DNA from: Sceloporus undulatus
Taxonomy: Eukaryota; Chordata; Lepidosauria; Squamata; Phrynosomatidae
Length of the DNA: 64,000 nt
Assembly (NCBI RefSeq): GCF_019175285.1
Contig: NC_056527.1
Location: forward strand, 46,502,922-46,566,921
Reading direction: 5' to 3'
The notes under the pieces were generated by a model, which worked only from the letters and a program-made list of their open reading frames with translations, searched no databases and was not told the origin of the DNA. Position numbers and translations under genes: made by a program. This document shows positions 1-13,468 of the stretch, piece after piece; position 1 is the stretch's first letter; every line of letters begins with the position of its first letter.

Positions 1-622
1 TAGCAGTAAGACATAGCCAATGCTCAAACTTATTTTCTTTTCCAAACTATAAACAAATTTTGTAAATATAATGTGGTGGTTGCACTCATAGGAAGAAAAT
101 TTTGAAACATTCTATGTTCACCCCAGAGGATTAAGTATGTAAAAGTGGCTAGTCTGGCACTTCCACACTTCAAAATATGACTACCTTCTATTTTCTGCTA
201 CATTGGCAAGACCATCATCATCATGGCTCAGACGACTGGCAAGCACCATAACAGCAGTAGAATTCTTAGGGCCAGATACTAATTACATTAATCATGCACA
301 AACTGTTGTGACAATCCATAACTGCTGGCATCACACATGATATGGCAAAGTTTCACTGCAATCTGTCAGTTACTATCACCTCTTGCTATCTGAGGGAATA
401 TCTCAAAATGGGAGCCAAGGCAATATTGAAACCAGGTGGCTTGTGACATAATGAAAAATACTAGTTGTCTGAATTTTTCAAGTAACTCATAGCCCCTTGC
501 AAGGAACATGCAAGAAAGGAATAAAACTCCATCAGATACAGCTAACTTATTTTTAAGGGATTCCTTTTCTATCCATTTCTGTTGTGGATTCCATTCTAAA
601 AACTCCATCTTAATTCACTTAC

Positions 623-706
623 GGATCTAACACCTTTCCAAGTTGAGGCTGAAATTTTTCCTTGAAATCATCACTTCTTTTAGACACAATTTTTGCTGAC
701 TTCTTC
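623..706 (-). CDS. EFHB: EFHB coding exon 7, last one in the window
   Basis: This 84-base exon encodes KKSAKIVSKRSDDF and then EKFQPQLGKVLDP, and is in phase 2 at both ends. The acceptor is AATTATCCAG and the donor is gtaagt. The rest of EFHB, including the EF-hand pairs, must lie to the left of base 1. I saw no further exon in 1-622. Confidence 0.93.
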
Positions 707-1367
707 CTGGATAATTAAAAGGTAATTGAAAAACACAATTCCTATTGCACCTCAGTATTCTATATTCTGAGGAAATAAAATACAAAGGCCTTTACAAAAC
801 TACTTTTTTAAGCCAATAAGGGTCCAGTTATACCACCCCTATGCTTTTTTAAAACCAAAAAAAGTCATATCCAATGTTTATCAACATTATTTAGGATTGA
901 TTTTCAAGATCTTTGCCCTATTGCCTTATGTGTCATATTATACACAGTACAGAATGAACTGATTTAAACAGTACTGACAGGATGCTTCTAGAGGGATGCT
1001 CCAGTACAATGACTTGACAAACCATCATATCCATTTAATGAAAGAATTAAAAGCTGAACTGAGCACTGGACTTGAATAAATTGGCTAACACAATTCCCTT
1101 CAGGTTACTTGGCTCTGGGGACTACCTTGTATAAAAGGAGCCCTGGTGGCGCAGTGGTTAAATGCCTGTACTGCAGCCATTCACTCAAAACCACAAGGTT
1201 GCGAGTTCAAGACCAGCAAAAGGGCCCAAGCTCGACTCAGGCTTGCATCCTTCCGAGGTCGCTAAAATGAGTACCCAGACTATTGGGGGCAAATTATCTT
1301 ACTTCCTAATTAGCTTACTTGCTGTTCACCGCTATGATCTTTGGAACAGCGGTATATAAATAAAACA

Positions 1368-1402
<35 letters not shown>

Positions 1403-4400
1403 GCTCAGCTTGGTTTTGCTGGACATACTATTTTATACTGGGCTGAACACTAAAACTGGTCTCTCACTATGACATATAAATGTAGAGGCATGTTTAGAAT
1501 ATAGAAAGCCAACATAAAGATTGTCAAATGAAGCCTGTAGAGGACTCAAAATGAGAGCCTTGGAAATCAAGGGATCTTACTCATTTTTGTCTCTGAGGGG
1601 GGAAACAGATGGGCAAAATAAAGCAGTTTCCAACTACTTTGAAGGTGGGGTGTTTAAAAGCGGCTGGAACTCAGACCAAAGCCACACTCTGGGACTAAAA
1701 ACCAGAACAAAAACCAGAGTAGTCCAACTTAAGGCAGAAAATGCACATCTTCGCACCTGCATATAATCACCCTGATGCAAGTGTGGGGCTACAGCAAAGC
1801 AAAGCAATGAAAGTCTGACAACTCCAACAGATGTAATGACAACATACACAAACCAGACAGTCCAATGGGGGGGGGGGGGAACAGAGTGAAGGGTTGTGAA
1901 GGGGGCATATAGAGGAGGCCTCTATGATTGTGCTTTGCCAATGTATCACTCACACACCAATATACCATTGCCTTATACAGGCAAAGCATCGCAGGTGCGA
2001 CTGTGTGGCTGATCAAAGGGACAGCCATGTCATGGGATACTATTTGGGTAGACGTGGGAAGTACCTGGAGGTCACAGGCAGTGGGTGGGTATGACCGTGT
2101 GCATGTACGGTGGAGAGGCAACAAAAAAAAATTACCCAGCGGCATGGCTTAACACCACACCACATGGTCTGTTCATGGGTATTCGGCCCGCTGTGGGAGT
2201 GGGCCATGAGGAGAGCAGGGTTTCAAGCCACTTTTTCCTGCCCATCTGTTCCAGCCTGAGGCAGCTAGTCAGAAGGCACTGAAGGACATTCAAGACTGGA
2301 ATTAAAAATCTCTGGGCAAAAGCTTTCTTGCCAGGGAGTCCAATAATCCAGAGTTGCTAAACATCATGCATAATTGCAATAAATGAAAACTGGATATGTT
2401 ATAGATAACACTCAATTTGATAATAAAACCACGGGAACCTAGGCACCTGGGGCCTTCTCTCACAAAGCCTCAGGTCCGTGACGAAACCAGGAATTGGCAA
2501 AGGACCCAGAAAGTTGAAAATTCTAAGTTTTATTCTTTAAACCGGCAAAGAATAATGTCCTCAGTGGATTTCAAAATTCCAAAACTGAGAGACCCAGAAG
2601 CACCACTACAGATAGAGCAAAAGAAAACACTAGCCTTCTTCTTAGTTTTACTGCAATATGATACCACATACACTGGAATCTTGGAATGTCCTATATTCTT
2701 GGAAGATGCAATATATTTGCTATTGGTCAGGCCATTATACACAGTGAGGTAACAGTCTCAGGTACCTGGTTTTGGCTCTCCTGAGAGGACAACCTTTTTC
2801 TTAGTTATTTACTTTGCTATTTTCATTCCCAGGAAAGAAGAAAGGGGTTTGAAGGATATTCTGGGACAGATGCAAAAACAGCTTGGCTTGATTTGGGTGC
2901 TACACACCTTGACTTGAGGTGGTGGAAAGAAATATGTCCTGTTGCAAGCTGTACAGTATGTTATATTAATGCTGGCTGTCTGATTTAACATGATGACATA
3001 TATGGGTTCTGGAAAAGGTGGAGATGTTGGCTATTATTGATTCAAATATGTGCCACCAGAAAAGAGTAACTATAGAAAAGCCAAGCACTGTCAACTGGCC
3101 TTGTAACTTACATTTGCAGATCATGGTGCCAGTGTAAAGTTCTATTAACATTTCGTCCATCATTATAGTGTGGTGTTTCTTTTCCATAAGTATTAAATCT
3201 ATTGAATGTAGATGGGTCATATTTTCTATTCACTGGCTCCCCTGCAGAAAATAAGATTCATCATTTTATTCTGTCCAACTGAGTTGTAAATTTAACAAAA
3301 TATTCTGGAAGAAGATCAACTCCAGGCTAATATGAAATTCATAAAAAAAACATTCCAAAGTATTATGTTGGTGCAGGAAAGATGTGTCCCTCCAAATGTT
3401 AGATTCCAACTCTCATCTTTCCAACTAATAGCCACGGATCCTGAGAGTTTTCATCCAAGAACAAAGGAAATTTCCCTTACCTATGGCAGGGGAGAGAATT
3501 GCTAATCACTAAATGTGAACCTTATCAGAAGTGGCATACTGGAAAATGTTGAAGTACAGAAGCTCTTCAGGACAGGTCTGATAGCCATAATTCCAAGGAC
3601 AGATTAGGCAGGGATGTTGATTCATCATATATGAAACCACAGAGAGCAGCATCACAGATCAGTTGACAAATAGAATAGCTATTAGAAAGGATGGTGTAGT
3701 GCAGTGATATCCAAACTCTGGCCCTCCGGGTATTTTGGACTTCAGCTCCCAGCATCCCAAACCACTGGCCAAGGTGCTGAGGCTTCTGGGAGCTGAAGTC
3801 CAAAACACCTGGAGGGCCAGAGTTTGGCTATCGCTGGTGTAGTGGCTAGCATGTAGAATTTCAGCTGGGGAGACTTGAGTTCACACCCCTTATCAGTCAT
3901 GGAGTTCAGCTACATGACCTTCAAGCCAACCTGGTCTCACAAGGCTATTATGTCAATAAAGTAGTGTAAAAATAATAAAAAAAATTACAGCCATATAAGT
4001 CACCCTGAGCTCAATGGAGGGTGAATACAAATGTGACCATTAAAATATGAAGTACACAGCCTGCCATTGTACATGCTGGGGAAGCGTGTTGTTAACTGCT
4101 TATAAACATATTATAGACATATTATAAACATATTACATTTTAACTACATATTAAATTAAAAGAGAAGACATCTGTATTTTTAAAATAATGCCTTCCAGGT
4201 AAAACAACAGGCCGTACAGTCCGGCAATAAAGGCTGGCACAGGGGTGGAGTGGGGGCATGGCATCTGCATAATCCAATTTTGCCCTCATGCCAGCATGAC
4301 GCCGTGCACCACACCACATGGCCAGTGGCATCACGGTGCTCTTCTGGTGCTGTGTCCAAAGAAGAACCAAAAAGGTGTGTTGCCAACAGCTACGGCGACC

Positions 4401-4760
4401 TTTCTGTGGTACAAAAAGGAGCCGCTTTTTGTGGCTCCTTTTTACACCACAGAAAGGCCAGATTGAGGCTGCAGCTTGTTGTTGCCGTGGCCCTGATCCA
4501 GCTCTGAAAGGGGCAGTCTGTCGAGCCCCAACGTTTCTTACCAGGGACAATATGTCCGGTACTCCAAACCCTCACATTTACAATACTGACATACTGTTTG
4601 CAACACCCTTGGTCTTGCTCTGAAAAAAAGTATTAGAGCTGCACCTTGTCATCTTCCTGTTCTATTACATCACTGTTTATCAAATCTGTTGTTACTGGTA
4701 TCAACACAACAGAATCTGTATTAGAAAAAAAAAAAAAAGACAGGCCTAAAGAACAGTACA

Positions 4761-4800
<40 letters not shown>

Positions 4801-7800
4801 GGCATTTATATATTACCTCTTAACCCCCCCCTCCAGCCCTCCAAGGTGATTCACAACGAACAAACACATTTTTAAATATATAAATAAAAAATTAAAAAAC
4901 AAACTAAAAATACTTCTTAAATAATTTTTACTTTTTATTATTCTGTATAGCAGGAAAAATATATGCACTCAAAATGATATATTTACACCAAAGTTTATGT
5001 GTATAACTTTTACTTAATACTTACATGTTCTTCTTACTTACCAACGTAATAATCATTGTGTGTAAGAACATACAAGTCATGTCCTTTTTCTGCTTCCGTC
5101 TGGACTTCATCAAAAGTCTTTGGTGGATTTATAACGTCTCCACCAGGACCCTCTGAAAATCAGCCAATATATGTAATGTAATAATCTAGTCAAGATAAAA
5201 CTATTTTAAAACTCTCTATAGAAACAGAGTGGTATATCTTGCGAACCATTGACATACTGGTTCCAGAGGCTCGTGGATTAGGACTGTAGCATACCATAGG
5301 ATACATCAGAGTCATTTGTACATTCCAGTACACACAATTATATAATCATTCTATCACAGCAGACAGCATGTGCCTTAAATTTGCCCTTATTATAAAATAT
5401 TCTATTAAAACCAACATAAAACAATATTGCCTTACACAGAGACCCTTGTGTGCCTTTCCTGGCAATGGGTCTGACAAACACTGGAATACGGCCCTGAGAA
5501 CTCCTCTGAAAGTTAAACTGAATTCAGCCTTTGGGCTGAAAACAGTTCCACAGCCTTGTTCTGGGCATTTCTTGTCCCATGATCTCAAATGACAGAGAGA
5601 AACTCCACCATGCAAGTAGTTTCTTGTTATATTTTTCTTATGATAACAGAATAATAAAGTCACTGCCCCAGTTGGTTTCCTTATTTGTTCTCTCTGGCTC
5701 TTGCCTGTAGCTGAAAGGCAGAAAGAAGAGCAAATAAAAACTACTGCTATTAGAAATGAAAACATTTGGGGCAGTGACTTCTTCATTGCCTTTGGCAAGA
5801 AAAAACTGAACAATTGCTGAAATGCCATGTGGGCAGCAGTGAAGCATTTTTGAGTTCACATCAACTTTATTAAATATTTGTGCTATTGTTATTGATTTTT
5901 GAGGTCGTGCATTATTTTATACATTGGCATTGGCTAGTGTAGCTTAACTGAAGTATCATAAATTGATCCAAGCTTAGATAATTGCTTTTCATGGAGAAGT
6001 TCATATCAGAATCTTGGTTTTAATTGGAACACAATTCCATTTTGAAGAATGCCATGCTCTTAAGGAATTCCATGTAAAATTATAATACGCAGTGGCAATC
6101 CATTTGAGCACTATTTTGTTTACCTCTTATGGTTGCTACTCCAAATGGAGTATTATTCACATCCACTATTTTGGGTAATTTTAATGACTGATCATGGGAT
6201 TTCCCAAGGGGAGCTTCACGAGTGCTTAAATAAATAGATTCTTTCTTCTCTTTCAGTTTTTGTTGAAAGCATGTTTTGGGAGGTGGATTTGCCAATGATG
6301 CTACCTAAAAAAAGAAAATCACAGTAGGTGGTACATCAGTTTTGCCCTTCTGAGCACTCTTATATCTAATACATTAATTTTATTACCTTTGTATGGTATG
6401 TTACCTCCCACTAATTTAATTTTAAAAAACAAATTAAGTTATACCTTACAGATAATGTCAGATTGATGTAATGTAAAATCCTGAAATTAATTACAAACAT
6501 GCATCACTTAATTCCTATTTCTGACAATACATTATCCAGAAAACCTAACTGATGCTGGTATTTAAATACAGTTCCTAAAATATGTAATAATCAAATTTCT
6601 ATGGAAGCACCATCTACTGCTACCATTTTTCTAATGACATTAATCTTTCTATTTATTATCATTTACTACCACTAGCAATAATACTGATATGAACAAGCAA
6701 ACTAAAATAAATTTGGCTAATATTTTCAAATCAATTTTATTATATTCAAAAATGTATACAAACTGATTTGATCTCCAGTGTTGTCTTTCCAATCACAAAG
6801 ACATAAAGACATCTTTTCTACAAACTGGTTGCCTTTTTGTCTTCTTTCTTAGGGTTCAATTAAATTTATTAGTTTTACTACTTATGCTACACCTTATACT
6901 GTTTACCCATTCAGAGGTTACTGCCATATTTAACATATTTAACAGCCAAATTAACAGAGTTTAATGCTGTTTCAACTGTCATAATGCCATCCTATGAAAT
7001 CCTGGGATTTGTAGTTTGTTCTGGCACTGAGCCATGGCAGTTAAAGTGGTGTCAAACTGCATTAAATGAGCAGTGTAGGTGCAGTCTCATTCTTCTTTAG
7101 AGAGGATAGGTTTTTTCCCCTCAATTAGTAAGTGAAAGTACCTTTACTATAATCCATATTTTAACTGATTATTTACTTTTGGAATAACAATTCACAAATG
7201 AAGGACAAAAGGGGAAATCATCTCCAATCCTACCTTGGCTCCCTCAAATGAACAAAAAGTTGTCTCCAGAGAAAGAAGATGTATAATGGCTTGGATCCAG
7301 GTTATGCTTGTGGAAAAGTTGTGCTTGTTAATGGTTCCTCCATCTGGTTTGGGGGTGTTCCCATCGCAGTCCACATGACAGTACCCCAATGAACAGGAAT
7401 GCATTATCTGTGTACTATCTTTAGGGAACTGGAGCAGCTGTCTAATTGCCCATATCTAAATCTGAAGCCAATCTGTTATATGTATGTTTGTCTTATAGAT
7501 TTCTCTCCTGCCTTTCAGAAAACTCGTATTACAAGCTAAAAAGGAAAAAAGAATCCTCGTGTGGGGCTACAAACTGAACATGCACCAGAATGGGAAGCAG
7601 GTGAGTGACAAGTCAGAATACATGACAAACAAAGATATGAGTAAGCCCAGTTTTCTCTTTCTTTTTCTGTGTCGTGCCTAGCCTAATCTCTTTCCTTCGT
7701 GCACAACATGGGGCTTGAACCAAGTAATTCTTACCTGGGCAAATCCAGCAAACAAGGTCTATACTGGATATTCCTGCTCCTATCCCACAGTTCAAATAGT

Positions 7801-10800
7801 CTACATGATTACTAGAAAGATTTTATTGAAATAAGAACTATAAGATTATACGTATACGTAAGGGAGAGAAATATCCCAGTCAGAACTTGGGGAGCTTTAT
7901 TTATTTATTTATTTATTTATTTATTAGTTCATTATTATGAAAAGGGGATCCAAGGAGGCTCACAAAATATGTCATATCTCTTTATATCGCATAGAATTTG
8001 TCAGCATAGGTCCACTGGCCATGTAGCTCAGGGATCATCGAAGCTATAGTCCCAAAAAGTAATATTTCCCATTCTTTGATTCCAATTTATGTCCAATGAA
8101 TACCCACTCCTCAGAGCTAACTGGATTGTTGTTTCCGAACCATAAAATCACCAGACTGTGTCTTAAGAAGAAGAAAAAAGTCTCTGATGTTCTTACACTT
8201 TCCGAAGGGACGGATTTTATACCATGTGTCAAATGTGAGGCAATATCTGGATCGTTTGCTCGGCCATAAAATATTCTCTCTCTACCAGGAGGATTGCTGG
8301 TGTTTCGAAATTTTTTTACAACAGGCGGAGTTATAGGCTGTCAAACAGAAGGAAAAAGGTTTTAGAATCCACATTACTGCAAATATCTTTGCTGAAGAAT
8401 TATACAAAGTTATGCCAGTCCATCAGAACAAAAAATCAATATGACAAAAGATTCACACCTTTATTAGGACACAACAAAATGTCACCTGTTAGTGAGCGAG
8501 TGTCTGAGTTATCCAGAACTCTTTTTCATGTTGCATGTTGAGTCAGAGCTTAGAAAAGTGAATACAACTCCCAGAATTGGCCAGCCCTACAAGCCCCAAA
8601 GGAGGTTTGTCCAAGCTATGGCAGAAATTTGATATTGTTGCCCCCAAGTTCTGTGTGTAGTTTATTACTATCCTTTAATGAAATGTAAAAGAAACTAAGG
8701 TCCAAAACACACTGCAGAATTACTTAGCATTGAGCCAGGGCAGTTAAAATGCTCTCAAACTGGATTATTTCTGCAGTGTGTTTTGGACCTAAGTAGACAT
8801 AATGAGCTTCACCAGCTACCAGAGTTTAAAATGCACCCAGAGCTACCGGTACTAGGACAAAGAAGCAAAATATGTCTACATAAGTGTTTCCTAAAACAAA
8901 CAAACAACAACTACATATAGGCTGATATGTATGGTATCATATATGTGTATAAATTCCCAAAAAATTCCCTTTTTTGGCCATTGTTCAACAAACATATTTA
9001 GTTCATAGTTTTGTAAGCAGAATTCCATAAGTGTAACCAATTCATATGGACCAAAATCCTATTTTTACTCCCGAGTAGAAAAAAACAGTTAATCAAATGG
9101 ATTTGCCTACACATTGACTCACAATTCAGCTGTTGGTTGAATCTATAGTAGTTAGGACTAATAAACAGGATTTCAGCCATCCAGTTGTGCATTCTTGGAT
9201 GGTGCATAACTATTTGTCAGTGCTTTCCATGTACCACTTTACTCACTAAGACTGCATTATACATTCCCTATTGCCCAATCGGACACTCAACAGGCACACT
9301 GGCAGATACATAATTGATTGCACAATGTCAGAATTCATCAGGATAGTTATGTAGTACAGTCGCCCCCCCTGTATTCACGGATTCCTTATCTACAGAGTTA
9401 ACCATCCATGGCTTGCAAATATTTTAAAATATGTATAAATCCCCAGAAGAAAACCTTGATTTTGCCATTTTATCTCATGGACACTATTTTACTATGATGT
9501 TGTAGTTTGTGGGATTTGAGCATCTATGGATTTTGGTATCCACGGGGCAGGGTCATGGTACCAAACCCCAGGACCAAGGGCCCACTGTACACCCACTGTA
9601 TTACTCCATGAGTACAGAGTTATACTATGCAAGCACAAGATAGGATATCATCAATCATGTATCAGTAACTCAGTTCTGTTTCCAGAATCAGAACACATAT
9701 GTTCAACAAGAGTGAGAGAACAAAAGTAAAAAATAAAATATACTAATCTTTATTAGACTTTATCTCCAAGAACCGATATTACGTTAAGGTGGTGTAGAGT
9801 AAAAATAAAACAAAACACCAATTTAATATCCGCATAAGCCTATCACTAACATTTGTAAAATGCTATAGATTCCTGCACAGTTAGATAGGAATCTATATTT
9901 TCTCTTTGTATATGAAAAATAAACTCATGCATTAAGCTTCCAAAAATAAGGTGTTTTCTTAAAGGCAGCTAAGCCTATAAAGACATGTATGATCTACTTA
10001 AATTTAATGATTTCTAAGGCCATCTTTGATATTATTTGAACATCAGGGAGTTAGTGTTTGGGTTTTTGAAAAATTAGCAGCACAAATCTGTATGTCTTTA
10101 CTTGCAAGGAAATCACCTGCTCAGATGCTTACTTGAACTCATGATAATCACATAAGTAAGAAATGTGGCACTTACCCGAGGGGAAATATCAGTGAGACAA
10201 GTGGCTGCTGTTTCTCCAATTGGTGGTAGCTTTCCTGCCTATGAAAAGGATGCAAATGCAAACCACAAAGGCAAGAGACAAAGTGGGGAAAAGAAGAAGA
10301 AAAGATTTAGATGACAGATCTGAAACTGTGTATGTATAGGTTTTGCTGTCATTTACAACAGAGTGACCAGATGTCCTCCTTTTCCTGGACATGTCCTACG
10401 TTCCAATCTTCTGTCTGGAAGGAATTCCAAAATGTCCTCCATTCTGAGCATGTTTGTAACCTGGTGTGGATCCGATGTGAAGTTGAAGGCTTTCATGGCC
10501 AGCATCATAGTTTTTTGTGGTTTTTTCAAGCTATGTGGCCATGTTCCAGAAGAGTTTATTCCTGATGTTTCGCCAGCATCTGTGGCTGGCATCTTTAGAG
10601 AATGCTGACCTGGAAGAGAGTGGTTACATATACACTATGTGATCCTGGGTAAGGAAGAGTGATTCCCATATTAATCTGTGTGTTGTTCTGTTGTTGATGG
10701 CTGAGCTTCATGGTAGGAGGGTATGCAAAAGAGGATTATTGTCTGCTAATTGGTGATTATTGTCTGCTGGGAAAGCCTCTGACCCTGAGTGGTTTCTCAT

Positions 10801-11609
10801 TTGCATTAGCTGAGTCCTGGTTTTGGTGTTCTTCAGGACTGGTAGCCAAACTTTGGCGGGTTACAAACCGCCACTTACAACGTGCTCCATGCATGCTAGG
10901 GTTAGGAAGGGGCGTGTTAGGGTTAGGAAGAGTCGCCCCTTCCTAACCGGCCCCAGCCCCAACATGCGCAGAGCGCGTCATAAATGGCGGTGTCCATCCA
11001 CATGGGCACCGCCATTTTGACGTCTTGGACGCACAGAGTCCAGACGTGTCACGGCATAAGTGACGCCGCGAGGGTGCACTTCACCACTCACGGCGCCACT
11101 TCCGCGTTTTGAAAAGGAGTACCATTTCAGCGCGCCTTTTTCGCTGCACCGGGAAGCCTCGCGGTCTGGCCGCTGGGGCTTCCCTCCGCAGCGAATGGCG
11201 GCGGCGGGAGAACGGCCCCTTGAGGGCGGTCTGTAACCCGCCATAATTTACTTTGAGTGTTTCTTCTTCTCTAGTGAAGTTATCCAAATGTTTGGATTTT
11301 TCATCCAAACACGAATCAAGGAATATGAGAGACACTGTAGACTGGGTCAGCCAGAAAAATCAGCAGTAGCAGAACACATTATAAACCATCCTGGGCACAA
11401 AATGCTGTTTGAAAACACTGAAATTCTGGACCATGACAACAACTATCAGGTCAGACTGCACAGGGAAGCCATTGAAATCCACAAACACTTGGACAACTTG
11501 CACATCCTCTTTTGCATATCTTCCTATCCTGAGGCCTGGCCATCAACAATACACAGATTAACATGGTAATCACTCCTCCTTAAACAGGGTGACACAGTAT
11601 ATATATAAT

Positions 11610-11652
<43 letters not shown>

Positions 11653-13195
11653 CCCACTCTCTTCCAGGTGAGCATTCTCTGAAGATACCAGCCACAGATG
11701 CTGGCGAAACATCAGGAATAAACTCTTCTAGAAAATGGCCACATAGCCTGAAAAACTCACAAAAAACTCTGGTGTGGATCCTTTTTAACATTCCCTGCTC
11801 CCCTCAAATGAAAGGAAAAACCAGGAATGGGAAAAGGTAATTTTAACAAAGGTAAATTCATCAGAAAAATACAGCTGAGTACATAATAATATAATAATAT
11901 GTAATATAGCTGTAAATAAATCCTATGAAATGAATTTATATATTTATATTAGCATTTTTAGCTTTTATTTTGTTAAATCCATGAGAAAAAATATGGTTGC
12001 ATACATAATAAATACAACTAAGCAAAGCAGTAGAGGACAAAGAGTCTTGGAGATGTCTTATCCACCGGGGTCACTGTGAGTCGAGGCCAACACAAAGGCA
12101 CTTAACAACAACAACAACATGTATGTAATGTAGTTGTAAATAAACTAAAATGAATTCATATTTATATTACTATTTTAACTTTTATTTGGTAATGTCCTAC
12201 TTTTTTCTTGAATGCCCTACATTTTGCAGTGCCTTGTCCTCCTTTGTGGCTATGACATTTCGTCACCCTGGTTTGCAAATATATTTCTATAGCAGCAGTT
12301 TCTTTGTGGTGAAGATATAGCATAATCAGTGAACACCTTTTCTCACTTTATAGCCATGTACAATCCCATCCCTCACACACTTTCTTCACTCACCAGTCCC
12401 CAAGAGCTGTGAGTTGACTCTCAAAATTAATTTCCAACTGCCAGGGCTCAATGTAGCAAGTGCTTCTGAGCATGTTCAGAGTGCATTCCCACCCATCTGC
12501 CCCCACAGTTTCAAGGAGCTATTCCCAGACCTTGCAAACTGAGGCATTTCTGACAAGGAGCTCTGAGTGGTTTGAATGTTCCAAAACACACTGCAGAAGT
12601 AATCCAGTTTGAGACCACTTTAACAGCGAGCTCAGTGCTAGAGAATCCTGAGAAGTGTAGTTTATTGCAGCATCAGAGTTCTCTGACAGAGAAGGCTCAA
12701 TGGCTCACAAAACTACACATCCCAGAATTCCCTAGCATTGAGCCAAGGCAGTTAAAGCGGTCTCAAACTGGATTATTTTTGCAGTATGGAATTTTGTTTT
12801 GATTTGGTTTGGGGTTTTTTTTGGTCCCATAACAAAAGTTTTTTTATGACTTGAACCTATTAAGTTGACAATAGATTATTTCTGCAGTGTGTGTCTTGGA
12901 CCATGGTCAGCGCCTATCCTGGATAGAAGGCTGGAATAGAGGGCATGTCCTGGAAAAGGAGGATGGGTCACCCTGTTTTTCAGAATATCAGGATAGATTT
13001 CTGGAGCTTTTCCATCCAAGAGATGGTTTAGGAATGGCAGCCCTTTAGAAAAGATGAAGGAGCAACAGAGGCAGCATCCACACTGGAGAAATAATGCGGT
13101 TTGATACCGCTTTAACTCCCATGGCTCAAGGCGATGGAATTCTGGGAGCTGGAGTTTCTTGTGGCACTGAGGTCTCTGACAGAGAAGGCTAGATG

Positions 13196-13238
<43 letters not shown>

Positions 13239-13437
13239 GCTTTATTTATAGAGCACTGTAAAGTTACACAGCGCTGTACATGCAACCAGTTAAAACAGAA
13301 TAAAATAAACCTGCCTAAGGTGTACAGTCTACTAAAAATAATTTAACATAATACATATTAATACACATTAACATTAAATTGTAATTGTTAGCCGCCTCGA
13401 GTGTCTTTCTGGCAGAGAGGCGGGGTAAAAATAAAGC

Positions 13438-13468
<31 letters not shown>

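Larger units (their letters stand above)
10474..11769 (+). mobile_element. Penelope-like retroelement remnant with inverted flanks
   Basis: The insert is bounded by a 12-bp duplication, TGGTGTGGATCC, at 10462-10473 and 11770-11781. About 120 bases at each end are inverted copies of one another (left about 10505-10622, right about 11655-11769), an arrangement known for Penelope-like elements. The open frame at 11288-11569 (KEYERHCRLGQPEKSAVAEH, later REAIEIHKH) resembles the C-terminal endonuclease part of such elements. It is a short, broken copy without a reverse transcriptase. A GC-rich MITE sits inside it. Confidence 0.65.
10359..12270. mobile_element. hAT-type element split by later insertions
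   Basis: The left end CAGAGTGACCAGATGTCC and right end TTTCGTCACCCTG are inverted copies. The flanking octamers ATTTACAA and GTTTGCAA agree at six of eight positions, as expected for an old hAT duplication. The inside carries the Penelope-like insert at 10474-11769 and a SINE tail at 12034-12118. Other pieces of the same family end near 12975 and 15145. Confidence 0.7.

Noticed and set aside
366-608. 80-codon minus-strand frame next to EFHB exon 7
   Set aside because: It lies in the intron directly after the exon 7 donor and shows no EFHB-like sequence.
10905-10940. Telomere-like TTAGGG pieces
   Set aside because: Only isolated GTTAGGGTTAGG bits inside the GC-rich MITE, not a tandem telomeric array.
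11800-11960. A-T rich duplicated segments as an origin or MAR
   Set aside because: They are parts of the hAT element that recur at 12118-12190; nothing points to an origin.
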